Source: Primulina eburnea (lineage: Eukaryota > Streptophyta > Magnoliopsida > Lamiales > Gesneriaceae). Taken from it: a stretch of 64,000 bases of DNA. A program made the position numbers and the translations under genes. Under the pieces are notes generated by a model. It saw only the letters and a program-made list of their open reading frames with translations. It had not been told where the DNA came from and did not search any database. Below are positions 1-10,037 of the stretch, in pieces (position 1 is the first letter of the stretch; every line of letters begins with the position of its first letter). The stretch is taken from positions 7,708,601 to 7,772,600 of the forward strand of contig NC_133116.1 in NCBI RefSeq assembly GCF_022965805.1, written 5' to 3'.

Positions 1-1727
1 TTTGGCCTGGGTTTGCGCCAATATTGTTTGGATTCATCACTCTGAACATAACCCAAACCACATCGCCTCCCATTGTTCTTAAGATTTATGTTTTGAATGC
101 CTTGAACCATAGGCTCATTATGTTCATATACCGAGCTAGATCTGACAAATTTAATTGATCTTAAACTGTCTTTTTCTAGCAACGGTTGAGTTGAAGCTTC
201 TGAGGAATTACAATCATTTATGCCGTAACCAAGTCCAGTTCTATCTCCGGCTGGTTTCTGCATTTCATGTATCTTATCATGAGAAGCAGAGGACTTGTTC
301 CACATGTTGATGGTGCTTAATAAACGTTTGTTTTCTTTTAAAGTAGCATGGAACAAATTTCGTAAATCATCATTCTCAGCTGCTATCAGACTTAACTTGA
401 CTTTTAAACTTTCAACCTCTTTGTGCTGCGAACAGCTGGAGAGAGTTAGTTTATTTTTCAAGTCTTTCTTTTCTGCATCAGCTTCATTGAATTTCATATA
501 TAGTCCTTTGAACTCATTTACCATGTCGTTAAGTGCTGTAACAAGATCTTCACGTGTAAATTCTTCAGAATTAAAATCAAATACCATTTCATCAGTAGCT
601 TCTTGATCTTCCTTGGCCATAAGACATTCGACTCTTTCGTCTTCACTTTCACTCGAATATTCTTCAGAAGAAGACTTTTCTGATTCTGTTTCAGCCCATT
701 TGCCTTTGTCTTCTTCTACAACCAAAACTTTCTGATTCCTTTTCTTGATGAATTTCTTGTCGTTTTTGAATCGTCTTCTATTCTCCGGTTTCTTTTCGTC
801 CTTCTTTGGCTTATTGCATTCTGCAATAAAATGTCCCTTCTTTCCACAGTTAAAACACCCTTGACCATCCTCATTATGGTCCTTTTTAAAATAAGGTTTA
901 TTCATTTGAGATTGATTTTTGCGCATAAATTTACCAAATTTTTTAACAAACAGAGACATGGCTTCATTGCTTAGTTGCTCAGCCGATTTCTTACTTGTGG
1001 ACTCTTCGACCGGAAGAGTCACTGTAGCTGCTGCCAAGGCTTTTGTTTGTTGGGTTATGGACGGCTCTTCTTCAGTTCGTATCCCTAGCTCAAATTCATA
1101 TGCCTTGAGATCAGCAAATAGATCATGTAGTTCCAGTTTGTTTAGATCTTTGGATTCTCGCATAGCTATTGTTTTCACATCCCATTCTCTGGGAAGAGCT
1201 CTCATGACCTTTAAAGCAATTTCTCTGTTGGAGTACTCTTTTCCAAGTGAGGTGAGTTCGATGATAATGCTGCTGAATCGCTCATCAAATTCTGCAAGAG
1301 TTTCTCCTGGCTTCATCTTTGCATTGTCGAATTTCTGAATAGCCACTGTCAGTTTGTTCTCTTTGGTCTGATCATTTCCTTCGCACAGTTGAGTGAGTTT
1401 TTCCCATATTTCTTTTGCAGTGGTGCAGGTCTTGATTTTGGCGAACATGTTTTTATCCAGAGTCTTATAGAGAATGTCTTTTGCTACGTTTTCTAAGTTT
1501 GCTTTCTTTTTATCTTCAGCGGTCCATTCAGATCTGTGCTTCTCTATCATTTGAGGAGCACCTTCAGTTACACCAATAGCTGTGTTTGCCTTCATTATCT
1601 TCATTGGTCCATCAGTAATTACAAACCACATATCGTCATCCTGTGCTGCTAAATGTGCCTGCATGCGAATTTTCCAATCATCATAGTCTTTTTTGGAGAA
1701 CATAGGGATTTTATTAAAAGATGCCAT
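1..1727 (-). CDS. Ty1/copia Gag polyprotein, 5' part of gag-pol, runs off the window
   Basis: The minus strand is open from an ATG at 1727 to the window edge (about 575 codons, no stop). The N-terminus has the copia Gag pattern: a short lead, a Tyr-Asp-Asp-Trp segment, then a helical UBN2-like Gag region. A CCHC zinc knuckle (CFNCGKKGHFIAEC) lies near 815-860, followed by a Lys-rich tract, an acidic Ser/Glu tract (about 610-720) and a coiled-coil-like Glu/Lys/Leu stretch. Known role of the family: Gag coats the element RNA and forms the particle; the knuckle binds RNA. The start is fixed by the primer site and LTR directly upstream (1763-1774 and 1777 onward). Protease, integrase and RT lie beyond position 1. 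The frame is undamaged here, so this may be a young copy. Clade (SIRE-like or other) is uncertain. Confidence 0.85.
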   Translation of the reverse strand, partial: MASFNKIPMFSKKDYDDWKIRMQAHLAAQDDDMWFVITDGPMKIMKANTAIGVTEGAPQMIEKHRSEWTAEDKKKANLENVAKDILYKTLDKNMFAKIKTCTTAKEIWEKLTQLCEGNDQTKENKLTVAIQKFDNAKMKPGETLAEFDERFSSIIIELTSLGKEYSNREIALKVMRALPREWDVKTIAMRESKDLNKLELHDLFADLKAYEFELGIRTEEEPSITQQTKALAAATVTLPVEESTSKKSAEQLSNEAMSLFVKKFGKFMRKNQSQMNKPYFKKDHNEDGQGCFNCGKKGHFIAECNKPKKDEKKPENRRRFKNDKKFIKKRNQKVLVVEEDKGKWAETESEKSSSEEYSSESEDERVECLMAKEDQEATDEMVFDFNSEEFTREDLVTALNDMVNEFKGLYMKFNEADAEKKDLKNKLTLSSCSQHKEVESLKVKLSLIAAENDDLRNLFHATLKENKRLLSTINMWNKSSASHDKIHEMQKPAGDRTGLGYGINDCNSSEASTQPLLEKDSLRSIKFVRSSSVYEHNEPMVQGIQNINLKNNGRRCGLGYVQSDESKQYWRKPRP

Positions 1728-1762
1728 ATTGCTCAAGAAATATCAACGCTTGAGAAGAACCC

Positions 1763-1774
1763 GCTCTGATACCA
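1763..1774 (-). promoter_or_regulatory. Primer binding site (initiator Met-tRNA)
   Basis: On the minus strand TGGTATCAGAGC lies two bases inside the LTR end and 36 bases before the gag ATG. This is the usual plant copia primer site, complementary to the 3' end of initiator tRNA-Met. Confidence 0.85.
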
Positions 1775-1776
1775 AT

Positions 1777-2907
1777 TGTTAGGATCGAGAAAGAGTTAAG
1801 AGGGGGGGTGAATGAACTCTTTCACAATTTCTTTTCTAAAATGTATTTTCAACCGTTTTTTTTGGCGGTTCGAAAAACTCGTTTCTCAAACGGTCGAAAG
1901 AGGTGAACCACAAAAATGTGCGGAAGATGGTTCACTTCCTTTTGACAGATATTTCTTAAATATTTAACAATCTAAACAACAAGGATATGAATAAAAGATT
2001 GCATAAGGTAAGAGGCACAGTATTTTATGGATGTTCGGAGATTGAATACTCCTACATCACCCCTTCTTCCTTTGGTAGGAAGGAATCCACTAAAAGACTT
2101 TGACTTTACAAATCGTTTGTAACAGCCCAATCCAATCAGGACTTATCCCATTGCCTGTTTTGGAACTCCTAGTGATCACTTTACACTTCTGGATATTTAA
2201 GAACCCTTGGTTCACCAGACTTCAAAACTTCAATCAAGTAACCATAGGTTATTGATAGAACAGTAGTTTGTTTTTGGTAGCACGAAAGGATCCTTAAATG
2301 ATCAAATGTGTTTTTGTTGAGCTGCGTGCAGAAGAGCGATAAAAGTGTAGACTGTGAAGGAGCTCAAAAATCTTTTTGAAGGCAAGCTGAAAGACTTCTT
2401 TCAATCAGTGTTAGAGTTGTGTATCTTGCCCGCGGATAGCTTGCATTCTTCTTAGATGATATAGCCGAACAATGTAACGGTCAGAAAGTACAGTTACCGT
2501 AAACCTGAGCTCCTGAATCAGATGAGTCACTTTCTCATTTATGAGCAATAAATGCTCGCATTAAAACTTCCTTTTGCTTATCATAAATTTGAAGCTCTTT
2601 ACTTGAGGTTTACTCCTTTGGGCGACTGTACATACAGCAGTAGGTTATGAAAACTGTCTCTGAACATCTTTTCTAGGAAAGAGATATAAATGCACATCTT
2701 CCTTGGAATTGATGTGAGATCGTTGACTTCAAGAATTTGAATGCTTTCAACCGGTCAGGGAATGTTGGAAAGCAATAAGTAGACCTCTTAAATGAGACGG
2801 CTGAACCATAAAGAGTAGGCGGTTGAAAACTAGCGGTTGAGAATTTCTAACCGCGGTTGATTTCTAATTTATCATATACCAAAATTCCTGAAATTTCATT
2901 TCTTAAC
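1777..2907 (-). repeat. 5' LTR of the minus-strand copia element
   Basis: The inner boundary is firm: TGTTAGG on the plus strand begins at 1777 right next to the primer site. The outer boundary is my best guess: CTTAACA ends at 2907 and makes the inverted ends TGTTA...TAACA expected of an LTR. That gives 1131 bp. A TATA-like stretch on the minus strand lies near 2680. The target duplication cannot be tested because the other end is outside the window. Between 2908 and 3165 I see no feature. Confidence 0.6.
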
Positions 2908-3165
2908 ATTATGGCCTCGCCTGGCCCACAAAAGGAGAGAGGATTATGAGATTTGGATCCTCTACTCTGACTAAAAACACAACACATGATAATGTGTACT
3001 TTTTAATGAGCTGATCAACTCGTTTCATCTGACAACTTCTCAAATTTATAGTACACTATATGAGGTCCACAAGATGATGAGGTGATCATCTAAAAGTTCT
3101 TGACAATTTATGACGGCTAGTTTTTTATGCGAACACATATATGCATTATTTGGAAACATGTCGTG

Positions 3166-4348
3166 TGTGAGAACCTGAATTTCCAGCAATAGCTTGCATG
3201 TTGCAGCAGCTAGCAAAATTCCAGCAGCAGCTCATATTTCAGAAGCTGGTATTTTTCCAGCAGATATGTATTTTTCCAGCCGATTGGAATCCAACAGCAG
3301 ACAACAGATAAAATCCAGCAGCAGAAGAATTCAGTAGCGCGAGAGTCCAGCAGACAGTTACTGATTCAGCTTAGACTTGTAACTGAAACATTTAACATGG
3401 AATAAAGACTGTTAATGACAGATTATGACCATTAATTGATAGGCTAACAGTCATATTTTGGCCTATAAATAATACCTTCAATCTCTGAAATTGTTATTAC
3501 ACAAATCTTGAGATCACTTGATATTAGAGCGAAGAGAGTGCATTTTTCGGAGTAGTAGAACCAGTAGCAAGAACAAGCAGATTTCCGGAATTCAACCGAA
3601 ATACTTAGCAAATTACAGTAAGTGGGTTTATGTATAAATATCTTGAAATCAGTTGATAATTTCTGTTTTAAAGCACAGTTTCTGTATGTTTGATTTCTGA
3701 TATCTGATTTTTGAAGCACTGAAACTCCCTAGTGAACTAATGGTAGGAATATATATTCTGAACATTTCTGAATTCTGATTCTGATTCTGGCCTCACCCCT
3801 TAGAGGAGAGAACATATAGGGAACTGATATCAGTTTAGTCATGAAATTCACTAACGTGCTCAGTGCTTACTAATTCTGATTTCTGTTCTGAAACCTATGA
3901 TTTCTGAATCTGATTACTGTTCTGAAAATAAGAGTTTTTCTGTACATTATTGTATTACTGTTTCTGTTGAAAATGATTTCGAAAACTGGGAGTTATTCCC
4001 GCCCCTGCTTACTGAGTGACAACCATATCACTCACCCACCAAACTCATCTCAGATAAGAACGAGGAAGAAAGTTTAGAAGAAGAAGATTAGATTGAATTC
4101 TGGGGCTGGTGAAGAAGACCGTTGTTTATCAGTTCTAGTTTATGTTTATTCCGCTGTATTTGTTAAGACAATGTTAAGTTTGGTTTTACATTTCCGCTGT
4201 AAAACATTTGTCATTGAATTTTATCAGACAATGATTATTATGAATAAAAAACTGATTTCTGAATTTTGTACTTCTGAGGCTTGTTGTTTTCGAATGTAAA
4301 TTTGAGAGCAACGCCGGTGTCAACCAACCCCCGTCCCGGGGCGTGACA
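3166..4348 (+). mobile_element. Solo LTR A of a Ty3-type retrotransposon
   Basis: This 1183-bp unit starts TGTGAGAACC, ends GGGGCGTGACA and is the inverted counterpart of 5171-6362. It is flanked by TCGTG (3161-3165) and TCATG (4349-4353), a 5-bp target duplication differing by one G-to-A change at a CpG. A TATA box (CCTATAAATAAT, about 3461-3472) sets the sense direction as plus. No internal region is attached, so it is a solo LTR, normally produced by recombination between the two LTRs of a full element. Assignment to Ty3/gypsy rests on the type of ends only. Confidence 0.8.
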
Positions 4349-5170
4349 TCATGTTTTGTGGCTGAGTATGGCGCCAAATCAAATAAATGCAAAAGAAAAA
4401 ATTCCTCTCGTTTTGAGAGTTAGGATATGTACTGAATCGGTGGAGTAGATAAGTTTTTAATCAATTGTCATTTCGATTCTCCACCAATGCTTTTTTGGGA
4501 AATCTTACCGCACAGGATTTGACATTCCTTCTAAAAATTTAAATTCAATTCGGTATAGTTTTTATGGCACTAATTATAAGTGAAAATTAGTGAGCTGATT
4601 AATTCTCAAGTCGGCAGCAAAATTTGAGGATAGAGACCGACTTCTCATTTCCTGTGGAAGATTGTAAATATCTTATTTAAAGTAATTTAAAATAAAATTT
4701 AATTATTTAAAATCTAAAATATCAAATTTTGATTTAATAATTAGAGTTGATTTGAATTAAGGCTTAAGTACTTAAACATTTTTAGTGTTTTATAATTGAA
4801 AAAACTTAAAATATATGATTGAATAAGAATTTTATAAAATGCTTTTGAAAAATATTTTTTTAAAAGTGTTCTTCAAGTATAATTTTTAAAGAACAATGGA
4901 AAGATGTTTTTAGAAATAAAAACAATTGAAAGGTGTTTTCGCTATTATCTCGCCTTAGGAGGGCAAGCTTAGGTTGTAAGAATGGATAAGTGTCTTTTGA
5001 GACTTGATCTGGGGGACATTAAATGCATGGTTTCTTACCCCGCACATATGATCTTCACCTCTCATGATCCTCATATTTTTCTCTATAAATATCAGGTTTG
5101 AAAACCTCATTAATCATTCACTGTATAATTTTTTTGCGGTGCCTTTATCATTTTTATCGCATATATATTA
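4349..5170. other. AT-rich spacer between two inverted solo LTRs
   Basis: No gene is visible. The segment around 4960-5165 includes a TATA-like CTCTATAAATATCAGG near 5081 and continues after solo LTR B at 6363 with GAGCGTCGGAGG, a phrase common in the R/U5 part of plant Tat-type LTRs. It may therefore be an older LTR remnant into which solo LTR B inserted. Confidence 0.4.
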
Positions 5171-6362
5171 TGTCACGCCCCGGGACAGGGGTTGGTTGAC
5201 ACCGGCGTTGCTCTCAAATATTCATTCGAAAACAACAAGCCTCAGAAGTACAGAATTTCAGAGACCCGTCTTTTATTCATAATAATCATTGTCTGTTACA
5301 ACTCAATGACAACTGTTTTACAGCGGAAATGTAAAACAATAAAATTACATTGTCTGAACAGATGCAGCGAAAAATAAAACATAAATCAGAACTAAGAACA
5401 ACGATCTTCATCACCAGCCCCAAAACTGACGTTGCTCCTCTTCTTCTATCAACTCTTCCTCGTTCTTATCTGAGATGAGTTTGGTGGGTGAGTGATATGA
5501 TTGTCACTCAGTAAGCAGGGGCGGGAATAACTCCCAGTTTTCGAACATCATTTTAATACAGAAACCGTAATGCAGTAATATACAGAAAAACTCGTATTTC
5601 ATAACAGAAATCAGAATTCAGACTTCACAGGTTTCAGAACAGAAACCAGAATTAGTAAGCACTGAACATGTTAGTGAATTTAATGGCTAAACTGATATCA
5701 GTCCCCTATATGTTCTCTCCTCTAAGGGGTGAGGCCAGAATCAGAATCAGAATTCAGAAATGTTCAGAATATATATTCCTACCATTAGTTCACTAGGGAG
5801 TTTCAGTGCTTCAAAATCATATATCAGAAATCATACAGAAACTGAACTTTAACACAGAATTATCAAACGGATTTCAAGATATTTATACATAAGCCCACTT
5901 ACAGTAATTTGCTAAAAGTATTTCGGTTGAAATCTGAAGTCTGCTTGTTCTTGCTACTGGTTTCTGCTGCTCGAAAATCAACACTCTCTTAGCTCAAATA
6001 TTTCAAGTGACAACTCAAGATTTTGGTAAACCAATTCAGGTGTTTGAAGGTGATATTTATAGGCAATGTTTCTGACTGTTAGACTCCCAATTAATGGTCA
6101 TAATCCGCCATTAACAGCCTTTATTCCATGTTAATGCTTCAGTTACAAGTCTAAGCTGAATCAGTAACTGTCTGCTGGAATCTTGCGCTGCTGAATTCTT
6201 CTGCTGCTGGATTCTATATGCTGGAATTCTGTCTGCTGGAATTGTGTCTGCTGGAAAAATATCATCTTCTGAATTATTTACTGCTGCTGGAATTGTTAGC
6301 TTCTACTAAAATTTTCCATTGCTACTGAATAATGCTAGCTGCTGGAAATTCGGGTTCTCACA
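5171..6362 (-). mobile_element. Solo LTR B, same family as LTR A, opposite orientation
   Basis: This 1192-bp unit begins TGTCACGCCC and ends GGTTCTCACA on the plus strand, the reverse complement pattern of 3166-4348. It is flanked by a perfect 5-bp duplication TATTA (5166-5170 and 6363-6367), which proves an independent insertion rather than an inverted duplication. A TATA box on the minus strand lies near 6057. By eye the two copies are clearly homologous throughout, with scattered substitutions and small indels. Confidence 0.88.
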
Positions 6363-6737
6363 TATTATTTCTAATTTGAGCGTCGGAGGAGATACGTCAA
6401 GACAACCTTCAGCCCCTTTCTAACGGTTTTCTCATGGCTCCAAGCCTAATCAAAGTCTGGAATCTGAACTCGGTCGTCTTCTGTCATCGGGGCGGACCAT
6501 ACATTTTTAGTGAACATGTGTTACAATGATAATATATGATAATGTATGCATTTATTATAATAGTCATTTTATTTTATAATAAAGTAGCTATGGATATATT
6601 TTTTTCATTAATTGTTGTCTTTTCTCTGGATTTTCTAGGTCACAAGAAAGGTAGTTCCTAGCTCTGAGAGAAAAATGATGTATAATTGTTTCAAGATCAA
6701 TATCATTAATTTAAAATGTGAAAGTCCACCACCAAAG
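6363..6737. other. Possible older LTR remnant, then non-coding
   Basis: 6372-6510 is less AT-rich than its surroundings and starts with GAGCGTCGGAGGAGATACG, like the transcribed part of a Tat-type LTR. The rest is AT-rich and I see nothing in it. Confidence 0.3.
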
Positions 6738-6964
6738 CCTATGCAGTGCATATAGTATGTTTAGTCCGAGCATATTTTAATTTTCATTGATAATATGATC
6801 ATTTTTATTTTAAATTTTTAAATATTTAGGCGTTACATATTATTTTTTAAACCTATGCAGTGATTATAATATGTTTAGTCCGAGCATATTTTAATTTTCA
6901 TTGATAATATGATAATTTTTTATTTTAATATTTTAAATATTTAGGCGTTACATATTATTTTTTT
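6738..6964. repeat. Two-copy tandem repeat, period 114 bp
   Basis: CCTATGCAGTG at 6738 and again at 6852 begin two nearly identical units that share ATGTTTAGTCCGAGCAT and end TTAGGCGTTACATATTATTT. Simple tandem duplication of AT-rich DNA. Confidence 0.85.
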
Positions 6965-7184
6965 GGTAAATTTCAAAAAAATGCCTATGTCAATATTTGA
7001 ATTAAGATTCAATACCTAATAACAAATTTTTAAAAATTAGTACCTGATAATACTATACTTTCAGTTTTAACATCCTACAAACCCAAATTTATAATTTTGC
7101 TCTTTTATTATTTAAATAAATATATTATTTTATCCACAAAATTTACATGTGTTTTCTCCATTTAAAATATAATTTTAAAAAAAA

Positions 7185-7745
7185 ATATTGTTTCTCAATT
7201 ATCATGGAATAAGAATAAATACTTATTGACATACAAAGTACCTATTATGGGGTTTCAGATATTTGATTTCGCTATTTGAATACTTCAAATATATAAGAAC
7301 ATATTATATTTTCGAGCAATCACCATAAATTCAGTCATTATTGGTCTTTTCATGAAAAATACATTATGATGACTTATTCATGTAATTTTATTTTTTAAAA
7401 AAACACAGTTCACCACTCATTATTAAATAAGATTAAGTATTTATTTTGACCTACAAAATACCTATTTTAGAGTTCCAAATGGCTCTTTGAATATTCAAAA
7501 TGTGTAAGAAAATACTTGATCTTCTAGCTATCACAATAAATTCAATAATTGTTGGTATTTTCATTGAAAATACGTTAAGATAACTTATTCATGTCATCTA
7601 ATTTTTGAAAAAACACAGTTTCTCACACAATGTAGAATTAAAAGAAGTACTTATTTTGACCGATAAAATACCTATTTTGGGATTTTAAATATTTGATTTG
7701 GGTATTTGAATACTTCAAATGTGTAATAAAATACTTGAGTTTCAA
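7185..7745. repeat. Diverged tandem repeat, three units of about 215 bp
   Basis: Three related units start near 7190, 7406 and 7616. Each has an ACAGTT/TGTTTCTC lead, TACTTATT...AAATACCTATT, then TTTGAATA-TTCAAA-TGTGTAA and a CAATAAATTCA-like stretch. Units differ by many substitutions, so the array is old. Confidence 0.65.
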
Positions 7746-7751
7746 GGAATA

Positions 7752-8280
7752 TTAAGTGACTTTTGATGGTGTCATTTGTTAACTTAAAATGTGATATCTA
7801 AATTGGTACAAACAATATCTAATTAAAGTCTACAAATATATAATTTTATCCCATAAATACTCGTATTCAATTATTTGGCGATGCCAAAATATAATTTGAA
7901 GTTAATAATGAGTGATACTGATGATGACATTCGTGAAGTAAAAATTTGATACCTACATAATTCGAGTTCACAAATACTTGATTTACCCTTTAAATACTCA
8001 AATTCGATTATTTGAGGATGTCAAAATATATAATTTGAAGTTAATATTGAGTGTCCTTTGATGATGAGATTTGTGAATTAAAAACGTGCTACCTAAATTG
8101 GTACAAATAATACCTAATTTGATTTCACATATACTTGATTTTACCCTTTGAAGACTCAATTTTGATTATTTTAGGATATAAAAAAATATAGTTTCGAGTA
8201 CTATTGAGTGCCTTTTAATATGTCATTTGTGAAATTAAAATATGATACTTAAATTAGTAAAAAAAAATATCTAATTTCAC
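7752..8280. repeat. Diverged tandem repeat, four units of about 140-157 bp
   Basis: The phrase GAGTG-CTTTTGATG-TG-CATTTGTGAA-TTAAAA recurs with changes at about 7754, 7911, 8049 and 8205, each followed by a version of CCTAAATTGGTACAAA. It abuts the 215-bp array but the unit is different. Confidence 0.6.
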
Positions 8281-9395
8281 ATCAAGATGATTTAAAATGC
8301 ACTTTAAAAGTTTAAAGTGCATAAAATCTTCAACAAATATCTTTACTCTAAAGCAATTTTCATTTCTTAAAAATCAAACACATTTCACCTCGATGTTGTA
8401 AAAACTCAAGTAGATTTATCCTCTCTTGTAAGAGATTTTGTGTCTGATTTTTAGACACAGGGTTCTAAATTGTTATTATTTTACATATGTCGTTTTTGTT
8501 TTCGTTTTTGTTTTTGTTTTTTTTGGAGGTGCTAATTTATTTAGCATATACTATAATATGGGTGTTTTGGGAATAAAAAAATATTGTTTAAAAACTTTAT
8601 TTTTCTGTATCAATTATATATACACGATTTTTAATAGTTTTTGGAAATTTTTTTCTATGTTACGCTTCATGAAATTCATAACATTGTTGTGAATTAATGT
8701 TTGATACATTAATTAATAAGTAAACGTTATATAACCAGCCAACCGTCACTAGCTTTGTGTGTAAAATAATTATATTTTTTGAATTTTTTATTACAAAATC
8801 AAAATTTAAATAATTAATAACACAATTAGCTTAAATACATTAGATAATGTGACGTTAAATAGCCACAAATAAAATATTAATAGAAACTAAGTTTGAGAGT
8901 ATAAGATAATCTGGTTAAAGATTATCTAAGACTTATTAGATAAATGAATAAATTTAAACAATTTACTATCATAATTTTTTTTATATACATAATTTCTTAT
9001 TAAAAACATGAAGATATGATTTCATGCACTTAAAATTACCACTAAAAAATTATCGTTTTATAGAGTACAGCTTACTAAAATTAATTATCTACTTTCAAAA
9101 AATAATTAATTAAATATATATATATATATATATATATATACACCAGTTTTTTTATAAATTTAAATTTCATAATATTTATTAACTAATTTGCCGGTATTAG
9201 TTTATTAGTAATATTTGTACATTTCTCTATCTTTTTTCAATTTTTTCACAAATTTATCTCTAATTTATCTAAAAGTTCAAATTATCTCGATAAATCTTAT
9301 CTATTCACTAATCTACAAGTATCATATCCTAATAAAATTTAATTATTTTTTACACAAAAAATTAATATGACAAGTAATGTGTCATAAAATACTAG
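8281..9395. other. AT-rich intergenic DNA with microsatellite
   Basis: No gene is visible. There is a T-rich run (GTTTTT repeats) at 8488-8530 and a (TA)n microsatellite at 9114-9140. The short open frame around 8438-8692 consists of low-complexity T-rich codons and is not credible. Confidence 0.7.
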
Positions 9396-9742
9396 TATTT
9401 ATACTATATTATTAAGTTTGATACACTTAGAAAAACTAAATTTTGGTGTCATTGTTTGTTTTAATAAGTATATATTCAATAAAGTGTTAAAAATTTTAAT
9501 GCATGTCACCTGTAGTTTAACAGATATAATATTTGTTTTTTAAACATCAAGTTGTAGATTCAATTCTTACTAGGATTTTTTTTCTTTCTTTTTTATATTT
9601 ATTTTTAAAATTTTATATATCAAAATTGTAGTGTACTCTCTCACTATTTCTTATAATTATATTTTAATCCTCATTTAAATAGAAACCAAATGAATTATAA
9701 TAAATATTGTACAAGTACGCGTTGCGTGCGTCGGTACACTAA
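9396..9742 (+). mobile_element. Helitron-like non-autonomous unit 1
   Basis: Starts TATTTATACTATATTATTAAG-like, close to the 5' end of many plant Helitrons (usually TC..TACTATATTATTAAG), and ends with a short hairpin (GTACGC...GCGTGC, about 9715-9730) followed by CACTAA, a CTRR-type 3' terminus. There are no coding sequences and, as expected for Helitrons, no target duplication. The 5' TC dinucleotide is not present, so the call is tentative. Confidence 0.4.
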
Positions 9743-10025
9743 TATTTATACTATATTATTAAGGTTGAGCACATGATAGTAACTACCTAGGAGGACACCA
9801 ACTTTTTCTTCCAATTTTACCCTTATATGATACTAATATTACACTTTTGTTTTTTGTTATTTTGTTTTTGTTTTTTAAATTTCAACACACACTTTTATTT
9901 TTATTTTTTTTATTTCAACAATTCAAATATCAATTTAGTCACTTCATAAATTGTCAAATTACACTTTAGTCCATCGATAATGATAAAAAAATTTATACAC
10001 ATGCATCGATGCGCATAATAACTAG
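9743..10025 (+). mobile_element. Helitron-like non-autonomous unit 2, directly abutting unit 1
   Basis: Begins with the same 21-base-type 5' end as unit 1 and ends with a GCATCGATGC palindrome (about 9993-10002) followed, some bases later, by CTAG at 10022-10025. The two units lie head to tail with no spacer, which is seen in Helitron tandem insertions. Tentative for the same reason as unit 1. Confidence 0.4.
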
Positions 10026-10037
10026 TGTTATATTAAG

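Noticed and set aside
3166..6362. A single large inverted-repeat DNA transposon with 1.2-kb ends
   Set aside because: Each arm has its own 5-bp target duplication and LTR-type TG...CA ends, so two solo LTRs explain it better.
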